Assembly: GCA_027021605.1 (NCBI GenBank)
Contig: JALUUA010000317.1
Coordinates: 1-5,929 of the forward strand
DNA length: 5,929 nucleotides
DNA from: Candidatus Bipolaricaulota bacterium
GTDB lineage: Bacteria > Bipolaricaulota > Bipolaricaulia > RBG-16-55-9
Direction of reading: 5' to 3'
The position numbers and the translations under genes were made by a program. Of the stretch, positions 1 through 4,031 are shown one piece after another. The stretch's first letter is position 1; each line of letters begins with the position of its first letter. The notes beneath the pieces were generated by a model. The model was not told where the DNA came from. It did not search any database and was given only the letters and a program-made list of their open reading frames with translations.

Positions 1-39
1 GACCCAACGCGTTACGTGCTTGTACCATTCCCGTGTCAC
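1..39 (-). CDS. Start of a divergent gene, N-terminus only, product unknown
   Basis: Read on the minus strand, an excellent Shine-Dalgarno sequence (AGGAGGTGATCC, complement of 43-54) is followed 9 nt after its AGGAGG core by a GTG codon at 39-37. That frame stays open to the window edge and reads MTREWYKHVTRWV. An ATG two bases earlier (41-39) is followed at once by TGA, so it cannot be the start. Another ATG in a different frame, at 27-25, lies about 20 nt from the Shine-Dalgarno core, which is too far. Only 13 residues are visible, so no family can be assigned. The gene would be transcribed divergently from the dehydrogenase/hydratase gene and share a 174-bp intergenic region with it. The main risk is that the Shine-Dalgarno match is simply one arm of the inverted repeat at 49-95. 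Confidence 0.4.
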   Translation of the reverse strand, partial: MTREWYKHVTRWV

Positions 40-48
40 ATTGGATCA

Positions 49-95
49 CCTCCTGAGGGAAAATTCTCTCACTCCGAGAGCTTGCCCTCAGGAGG
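49..95. repeat. Perfect 11-bp inverted repeat with inner hairpin in the divergent intergenic region
   Basis: CCTCCTGAGGG at 49-59 is the exact reverse complement of CCCTCAGGAGG at 85-95. Inside the 25-nt spacer, CTCTC (66-70) can pair with GAGAG (76-80) around a 5-nt loop, so one extended stem-loop can form. Each arm also contains a CCTNAGG half-palindrome, the two being 36 bp apart, so the element may instead be a pair of operator sites on DNA. Read on the minus strand, the proximal arm is the Shine-Dalgarno sequence of the divergent gene, so folding would mask that ribosome binding site. There is no T-tract on either side, so it is not an ordinary terminator. Confidence 0.6.
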
Positions 96-136
96 TCTCT
101 CTTTCAAAACTGGGTACGTGCCAGCCGTTCCTCTCG

Positions 137-166
137 TTGAGTTTCCTCCGGCCCGTGTGCTACCAT
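137..166 (+). promoter_or_regulatory. Probable sigma70-type extended -10 promoter of the dehydrogenase/hydratase gene
   Basis: The -35 box is TTGAGT (137-142), followed by an 18-nt spacer and TACCAT as -10 (161-166). TGC stands immediately upstream of the -10, giving an extended -10 element (TGTGCTACCAT). Transcription would start near 173, leaving a leader of about 40 nt before the ATG at 214. The core TGTGCTAC recurs in the promoter at 2340-2368, which supports both calls. Confidence 0.55.
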
Positions 167-213
167 GAGCAGAAGGCTTTTCAACCCGAAAATCCCCTTG
201 TGAGGTGAGATCG

Positions 214-2178
214 ATGGGCATTGAGGACATCCGAACGGTGGCGGTGATCGGGGCCGGGACGATGGGCCACGGCATCGCCGAGCTGGCCGCCCTCGCGGGC
301 TACGACGTAAACCTTCGAGACGTCAACGAAGAACTCGTCCAAAAGGGCCTACAGCAGATCGAGTGGAGCCTCAACAAGCTGGCCGAGAAGGGGACCATCT
401 CGCAGGAGAAGGCCCAGGAGGCCCTAAAACGCGTAAAGACCTTCGTCGACCTCAAGGAGGCCGTCCAAAACGCGGACTTCGTGATCGAGGCGGTCCCCGA
501 GATCCTGAAGCTCAAGAAGGAGATCTTCGCCGAGATGGACGAGGCCGCCCCGCCCCACACCATTCTGGCCACGAACACCAGCTCCCTGAGCATCACCCAG
601 ATCTCGGAGGCCACAAAGCGCCCCGACAAGGTGGTGGGGATGCACTTCTTCAACCCGCCCGTCAAGATGGCCCTCGTGGAGGTGATCAAGGGGAAGCACA
701 CCTCCGAGGAGACGATGCAGACCACCGTGGAACTGGCCAAGAAGATGGGCAAGACCCCCATCCGGGTCGAGAAGGACGTCTTCGGCTTCATCGTCAATCG
801 CGTCCTGGTGGGGCCGTTCATGTTTGAGTCGGCCTGGATCGCCTCCCGCGGCGAGGCCACCATCCAAGAAATCGACAGCCGCATGAAGTACTACGAGGGC
901 TTCCCGATGGGGCCCTTCGAGCTGCAGGACCTCACGGGCATCGACATCGGGTACTACCTCATGAAGGAGGCCGGGATGCCCATCCCGCCCCTTATTGAGG
1001 AGAAGGTGAAGGCCAACGAGCTGGGCCGCAAGACGGGCAAGGGGTTTTACAACTATCAGAACGGCGGCGCGGACTACCCCCGCGAAGCGGGTGAAAAGTT
1101 TGATCCGCTGCCCATCTACGCCCTGATGGTCAACGAAGCCTGCCACCTCCTGGAGCAGGAGGTCACCAAGCCCGAGGACATCGACCTCGCGGTGCAGCTG
1201 GGGGCGGGCTTCCCCGAGGGCATCTTGCGCCGGGCCGATCGGATCGGGCTCGACAAGCTCCTCGCGAAGCTGGAGGAGCTCTATGAGAAGTACGGCGACG
1301 AGCGCTATAAGCCCGCGGAACTCCTAAAGCAAATGGTAAAGGAGGGCCGCACGGGCGAGAAGGCCGGGCGCGGCTTCTACTCCTACGAGAAGACCGAGGG
1401 CAAGCGGGAGTACAAGGCCCTCATCGTGGAGGTAGACGAGAAGGGCATCGGCTGGATCACCCTCAACCGCCCCCATCGCTTGAACGCGATCAACTCCGAG
1501 ATGCGCGAGGAGCTCCCCGCGGCTCTACAAGAGATGGCCGAGAACGAGTCCGTGCGTGTCATCGTCATCAAGGGCGCGGGCGAGAAGGCGTTCAGCGCCG
1601 GGGCGGACATCACGGAGTTCGCGGGTGGAAAGCCCTATCAGTTCGCGGAGCTGGGGGAGTTCTTCAGCGCCCCGCAGCAGTGCCCCAAGCCCGTGATCGC
1701 CGCTATCGACGGCTACGCCCTGGGCGGGGGGCTCGAGCTGGCGCTGGCCTGCGACTTCCGCATCGCCTCGAAGCGCTCGGAGGTGGGCCAGCCCGAAATT
1801 CACTTGGGCTTGATCCCCGGCGGCGGGGGGACGCAGCGCCTGGCGCGCCTGGTGGGTCCTGCCCGCGCCAAGGAGCTGGTGATGCTCGGCGAGCGCATCC
1901 CCGCCGAGCGGGCGTATGAGTGGGGCATCCTCAACCGAGTGGTGGAGAACGAGAAGTTCGAGGAGGAGGTGCGGGCGTTCGCGGAGAAGCTCGCCGCCGG
2001 GCCCCCGATCGCGATCCGCCTGGCCAAGCGCCTGATCGACTGGGGGAGCGAGTCGCCCCTGGAGGCGGCCCTCTTCATGGAGCGCGAGGCGTTCGGCCTG
2101 CTGTTCAGCACCGAAGACATGGTCGAGGGGACCACCGCGTTCCTGATGAAGCGCAAGCCGGAGTTCAAGGGGAAGTAG
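214..2178 (+). CDS. Bifunctional 3-hydroxyacyl-CoA dehydrogenase / enoyl-CoA hydratase (dehydrogenase-first fusion)
   Basis: This cytoplasmic enzyme should hydrate trans-2-enoyl-CoA to (S)-3-hydroxyacyl-CoA and oxidise it with NAD+ to 3-ketoacyl-CoA. The protein has 654 residues. Residues 7-185 form the NAD-binding domain, with GAGTMG at 13-18 and Asp36 ending the second strand. The dehydrogenase active-site residues are present: Ser123, His144 in HFFNPP, Glu156 and Asn195. Two 3HCDH C-terminal domains follow (about 188-282 and 298-392), each ending in a G-[KR]-G-F-Y-x-Y motif. Residues 400-654 form a crotonase domain with SAGAD (461-465), the GGG oxyanion-hole loop (504-506) and both catalytic glutamates, Glu508 and Glu528, with the 20-residue spacing of classical crotonase. 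FadB-type proteins have the opposite order; this order is known from archaeal and some bacterial fusions, including the crotonyl-CoA hydratase/3-hydroxybutyryl-CoA dehydrogenase of the 3HP/4HB cycle. ATG 214 is chosen because GAGGTGA (202-208) precedes it correctly; the in-frame GTG at 205 lies inside that site. The gene appears monocistronic. Substrate chain length cannot be read from sequence. Confidence 0.95.
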   Translation: MGIEDIRTVAVIGAGTMGHGIAELAALAGYDVNLRDVNEELVQKGLQQIEWSLNKLAEKGTISQEKAQEALKRVKTFVDLKEAVQNADFVIEAVPEILKLKKEIFAEMDEAAPPHTILATNTSSLSITQISEATKRPDKVVGMHFFNPPVKMALVEVIKGKHTSEETMQTTVELAKKMGKTPIRVEKDVFGFIVNRVLVGPFMFESAWIASRGEATIQEIDSRMKYYEGFPMGPFELQDLTGIDIGYYLMKEAGMPIPPLIEEKVKANELGRKTGKGFYNYQNGGADYPREAGEKFDPLPIYALMVNEACHLLEQEVTKPEDIDLAVQLGAGFPEGILRRADRIGLDKLLAKLEELYEKYGDERYKPAELLKQMVKEGRTGEKAGRGFYSYEKTEGKREYKALIVEVDEKGIGWITLNRPHRLNAINSEMREELPAALQEMAENESVRVIVIKGAGEKAFSAGADITEFAGGKPYQFAELGEFFSAPQQCPKPVIAAIDGYALGGGLELALACDFRIASKRSEVGQPEIHLGLIPGGGGTQRLARLVGPARAKELVMLGERIPAERAYEWGILNRVVENEKFEEEVRAFAEKLAAGPPIAIRLAKRLIDWGSESPLEAALFMEREAFGLLFSTEDMVEGTTAFLMKRKPEFKGK

Positions 2179-2196
2179 CGTCGGGAAGTAGCGTCG
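2171..2196 (+). repeat. 13-bp tandem duplication across the stop codon of the dehydrogenase/hydratase gene
   Basis: GGAAGTAGCGTCG occurs at 2171-2183 and again, unchanged, at 2184-2196. A degenerate third copy begins near 2197 (GAGAGTAGCTT). The first copy holds the last codons and the TAG stop (2176-2178) of the gene, so the duplication lies in its 3' untranslated region and does not alter the protein. It looks like a recent slippage event. Confidence 0.85.
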
Positions 2197-2226
2197 GAGA
2201 GTAGCTTAGCTTCGCCCCATCGGCGG

Positions 2227-2279
2227 AGCAGAGGGGCACCGCTCTCGATCCCGGTGCCCCTCCGCTTTTCCCCCCTTTT
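2227..2279 (+). terminator. Intrinsic terminator of the dehydrogenase/hydratase gene
   Basis: A perfect 11-bp stem, GAGGGGCACCG (2231-2241) with CGGTGCCCCTC (2252-2262), encloses a 10-nt loop. After one A-C mismatch the stem extends by three more pairs (AGC/GCT). A pyrimidine tract with two runs of four T follows (2266-2279). The element begins about 50 nt after the stop codon. The tail is interrupted by C residues, but stem strength and position make the call firm. Confidence 0.85.
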
Positions 2280-2339
2280 CTGTTCCTTCCCTTCGAGTGA
2301 CCCGGTCGATCTCGGTGTAGGGGATTCTACGATAACCTC

Positions 2340-2368
2340 TTGTCAAAGCGCGAAACCTGTGCTACACT
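2340..2368 (+). promoter_or_regulatory. Extended -10 promoter of the acidic exported-protein gene
   Basis: The -35 box TTGTCA (2340-2345), a 17-nt spacer and the -10 box TACACT (2363-2368) preceded by TGC make a strong vegetative-type promoter. The -10 region, TGTGCTACACT, closely resembles that at 158-166. Transcription would start near 2375, giving a leader of about 70 nt. The promoter follows the terminator ending at 2279, so the downstream gene is independently expressed. Confidence 0.7.
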
Positions 2369-2443
2369 CTTGAGCTAAGATGAGAGCGGGATGCGAAACC
2401 CACTCGAGCAATCGACTCGACAGGAGAGGAGGCCGGGCTACCA

Positions 2444-3223
2444 ATGAGAACGAGCAAGAAGTTCGCTTTGATGCTGGGGGTCCTCCTGCTAGGAGTGGCG
2501 GGATTTGCCCTCCCGGCCCTGGGGCAGGGGGATACGACCCAGACGGATTCCGCCAGCCTAGACGACGTCGTGCAAGCCATCCAGGACCTGCCGCTGCCCC
2601 CGGACGAGAAGGAGGACCTGGAGGAGGAGCTCCTCGAGGCCATCGAGAACGGGACGCTGACGCCGGAGGCCGCCCTGCAGGTCGTACAAGCCGTCCAGGA
2701 GGCGGTCACGCAGGGCTTGGTCGACCCCGAGAAGGCGGAGGAGATGGTGGAGATCGTGATCGGCCTGGTGCAGGCGGGGGTCTCCCTCGAAGAAGCCCTG
2801 CAGTTCGCCTTGGGAACGACCGGCGAAGGGCACGATGAGGACGACGGGGACGACGAGGACGGGGACCATCCCGAGGAGGACTCCGAGGAAGACGATGCGG
2901 AGGACGACGAACACGACGGCGAGAACGAGCATGACAACGATAATGACAACGACAACGACGACGACGAGGACAGCTCCGAGGACCACTCGGAGGACGAGGA
3001 CGACTCCGACGACGAGCACGACTCCGGCCGGGGCCCGGGCGACGACGAGGACGACAACGAGGACGAGGACGGGAACGGGGACAACGACGAGGGCCAGGAT
3101 AACGACAACGACAACGACGACCACGACCAGGACCAGCATCAGGACGACTCCGACGACGAGGAGGACGGGGACAACGATGAGGACCACGAGGAGGACGACG
3201 ACGAGGACGACGACGAGGACTAA
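2444..3223 (+). CDS. Exported protein with a short helical repeat domain and a very long Asp/Glu-rich tail
   Basis: No known family is recognised. The 259-residue product starts with a signal peptide: basic MRTSKK, a hydrophobic core at about 7-22, and a probable cleavage site near residues 26-29 (PALGQG). Residues 36-124 are predicted helical and show a 21-residue repeat: segments 71-91 and 92-112 align, each with a Pro-Glu near the front, a hydrophobic helix and a closing Gly; 113-124 is a partial third unit. Residues 130-259 are low complexity: 58 Asp and 26 Glu among 130, otherwise mostly Asn, Ser, His, Gly and Gln, one Arg and no Lys. Asp-Asn alternations such as DNDNDND occur twice. Such a tail should be disordered and could bind Ca2+ or other cations outside the membrane; this is inference. 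It lacks the regular spacing of thrombospondin type 3 or dockerin calcium loops. ATG 2444 is preceded by GAGAGGAGG (2424-2432), about 11 nt away. The signal peptide and promoter argue that this frame is the coding one. Confidence 0.8.
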   Translation: MRTSKKFALMLGVLLLGVAGFALPALGQGDTTQTDSASLDDVVQAIQDLPLPPDEKEDLEEELLEAIENGTLTPEAALQVVQAVQEAVTQGLVDPEKAEEMVEIVIGLVQAGVSLEEALQFALGTTGEGHDEDDGDDEDGDHPEEDSEEDDAEDDEHDGENEHDNDNDNDNDDDEDSSEDHSEDEDDSDDEHDSGRGPGDDEDDNEDEDGNGDNDEGQDNDNDNDDHDQDQHQDDSDDEEDGDNDEDHEEDDDEDDDED

Positions 3224-3252
3224 CGACGAAGGGTAAAGCTTTTACAACGGGG

Positions 3253-3318
3253 AGCGAAGGGGCATCGGGGAGGGTCGGCCCGGGTGGGGCTGGGTTGCCC
3301 CCTCCGATGCCCTTCGCT
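3253..3318. other. Long bulged hairpin between the acidic-protein gene and the YbjN-like gene
   Basis: AGCGAAG (3253-3259) pairs with CTTCGCT (3312-3318). After a bulged G, GGCATCGG (3261-3268) pairs with CCGATGCC (3304-3311). After two more bulged G's, AGGG (3271-3274) pairs with CCCT (3300-3303). That gives 19 pairs around a 25-nt GC-rich loop. No T-tract follows on either strand; the plus side continues directly into TATAAA. It may end transcription of the acidic-protein gene imperfectly, stabilise its 3' end, or be a DNA site acting on the overlapping promoter. Confidence 0.55.
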
Positions 3319-3324
3319 TATAAA
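3295..3324 (+). promoter_or_regulatory. Probable leaderless promoter of the YbjN-like gene
   Basis: TTGCCC (3295-3300), an 18-nt spacer and TATAAA (3319-3324) form a promoter whose -10 ends only 6 nt before the ATG at 3331. Transcription would begin at or next to the A of that ATG, giving a leaderless mRNA. Consistent with this, no Shine-Dalgarno sequence stands at a workable distance; the only purine run (GGGGGG, 3325-3330) touches the ATG. The spacer is formed by the right arm of the hairpin at 3253-3318. Confidence 0.45.
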
Positions 3325-3330
3325 GGGGGG

Positions 3331-3846
3331 ATGGATGCCCCTCGAGATCTTTTTGGGCTGCTAAGGGCGTTCTTTGACGAAGCGGGTTGGCCTTACGAAC
3401 CGGAGTTGGACTCCCGCACCCTCACCGTCGTCTTTCAGGCACCGCAGGGGGAGCGCTATCTCCTCGCCCAAGCGCAGGGGGAGGCGCTTTGCCTCTTTAC
3501 CTCGCTTCTGCCGCTCGAGGTGCCCCGGGATGAGGAGCGGATCGTGGAGCTGTTGCGGTTCCTCAACGAGCTGAACGGGCACCTGGGGCTGGGCACCCTC
3601 TACCTCGACGAGGAGGGGGAGAGCGTTCAATTTACCACCGCCGTCGACGCCCGCGACGCGCGGGGGGAGCTTTACTCCAAGCAAGATCTTTTCGCTCTCT
3701 TCGAGCGCTCGCTCCTATATAACTTACAGACTCACGAGCGGCTCTATCCCCACATCCAAGCGGTAAGCTCCGGCCGGAGTCGGGAGAAGGCGCTTACCGA
3801 GGCCCTCGAAGCCCTCGCCGCTTCCGATTCCGACGCTAAGGGCTGA
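3331..3846 (+). CDS. YbjN-domain (CesT/Tir-chaperone-like fold) protein
   Basis: The 171-residue cytoplasmic protein matches the YbjN pattern. It has an N-terminal helix followed by Gly-Trp-Pro-Tyr (19-22), two strands (29-36 and 41-48), a Phe-Thr-Ser-Leu-Leu-Pro strand (56-61), a helix with an Asn-Glu-Leu-Asn segment (79-82), the segment GLGTLYLDEEGESVQFTTAVD (86-106) corresponding to the family's GNFELD-x-x-DGE-V-x-Y-K-T-S-I-D motif, and a C-terminal helix ending in Leu-Tyr-Pro-His-Ile (138-142). YbjN proteins adopt a type III secretion chaperone-like fold and are described as putative sensory or regulatory factors; the biochemical function is not established. The start is uncertain: TTG 3295 and ATG 3307 are in frame upstream but lack ribosome binding sites, and homology begins after 3331. 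ATG 3331 fits a leaderless message. No secretion apparatus lies nearby, so a true secretion-chaperone role is not supported. Confidence 0.75.
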   Translation: MDAPRDLFGLLRAFFDEAGWPYEPELDSRTLTVVFQAPQGERYLLAQAQGEALCLFTSLLPLEVPRDEERIVELLRFLNELNGHLGLGTLYLDEEGESVQFTTAVDARDARGELYSKQDLFALFERSLLYNLQTHERLYPHIQAVSSGRSREKALTEALEALAASDSDAKG

Positions 3847-3896
3847 GTGAAGGAGGTCGCCCACAGCCTTGATGGATGGAGGGCGGGAGGGCCCAC

Positions 3897-3926
3897 TTGA
3901 CATCCGCACCCCGCATCGGCTAGGGT
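3897..3926 (+). promoter_or_regulatory. Possible promoter between the convergent genes
   Basis: A consensus TTGACA (3897-3902) is followed after 18 nt by TAGGGT (3921-3926), a -10 form used in GC-rich bacteria but only a 3/6 match to TATAAT. Transcription would start near 3933, at a small hairpin. No gene with a credible ribosome binding site follows before the terminator at 3960, so any transcript would be a short RNA. Confidence 0.3.
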
Positions 3927-3930
3927 CAGG

Positions 3931-4023
3931 CCAGAGCCCTCCGCCTCTGGGGAATCATACCCCCGCGGGAGGGGATTTCCCGTCCCGCGGGGGCATCTCT
4001 CTCTTTCTCTTTCTTTTTCTTTC
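3931..4023 (+). ncRNA. Candidate small RNA (hairpin plus terminator) of about 80-90 nt
   Basis: Downstream of the possible promoter at 3897-3926, a 6-bp hairpin CCAGAG (3931-3936)/CTCTGG (3945-3950) with an 8-nt loop is followed by 9 nt and then a strong intrinsic terminator. Promoter, hairpin and terminator packed this way form the typical layout of a bacterial small RNA. The alternative is that the region is simply the 3' end of the YbjN-like gene. No known RNA family is recognised. Confidence 0.2.
3960..4023 (+). terminator. Strong intrinsic terminator after the YbjN-like gene
   Basis: A perfect 11-bp stem, CCCCCGCGGGA (3960-3970) with TCCCGCGGGGG (3983-3993), encloses an inner GGGA/TCCC pairing across one G-G mismatch. 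A pyrimidine tail rich in T (3996-4022) follows. The T-rich side lies only on the plus strand, so it acts on rightward transcription. The convergent minus-strand gene stops at 4032, just beyond the tail, and shows no T-tract terminator of its own, although its transcript would pass through this hairpin. Confidence 0.85.
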
Positions 4024-4031
4024 CGGCCGGA

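Noticed and set aside
42..54. TGGATCACCTCCT, identical to the conserved 3' end of 16S rRNA
   Set aside because: The sequence upstream is not 16S rRNA, and the match is explained by a strong Shine-Dalgarno site read on the other strand.
424..1146. Minus-strand frame of 240 residues inside the dehydrogenase gene
   Set aside because: The plus frame carries all catalytic residues of a known enzyme; the antisense frame is a codon-bias shadow.
2362..3114. Minus-strand Ser-rich frame of 250 residues
   Set aside because: Low-complexity Ser runs arise from antisense of the same acidic repeat codons; no supporting start signals.
2558..3187. Minus-strand frame of 209 residues with long Val/Leu runs, resembling a membrane protein
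   Set aside because: It is the exact antisense of the GAC/GAG/GAT-rich acidic tail; the hydrophobicity is forced by complementing Asp/Glu codons. The plus frame has a promoter, ribosome binding site and signal peptide.
2835..3236. Plus-strand Thr/Arg-rich frame of 133 residues
   Set aside because: Frame-shifted reading of the acidic tail; no start signals.
4022..4031. TCCGGCCGGA, a perfect 10-bp palindrome directly after the stop of the secreted-protein gene
   Set aside because: It has no loop and no following T-tract on the minus strand, so it cannot be called a terminator; short GC palindromes are expected at this GC content.
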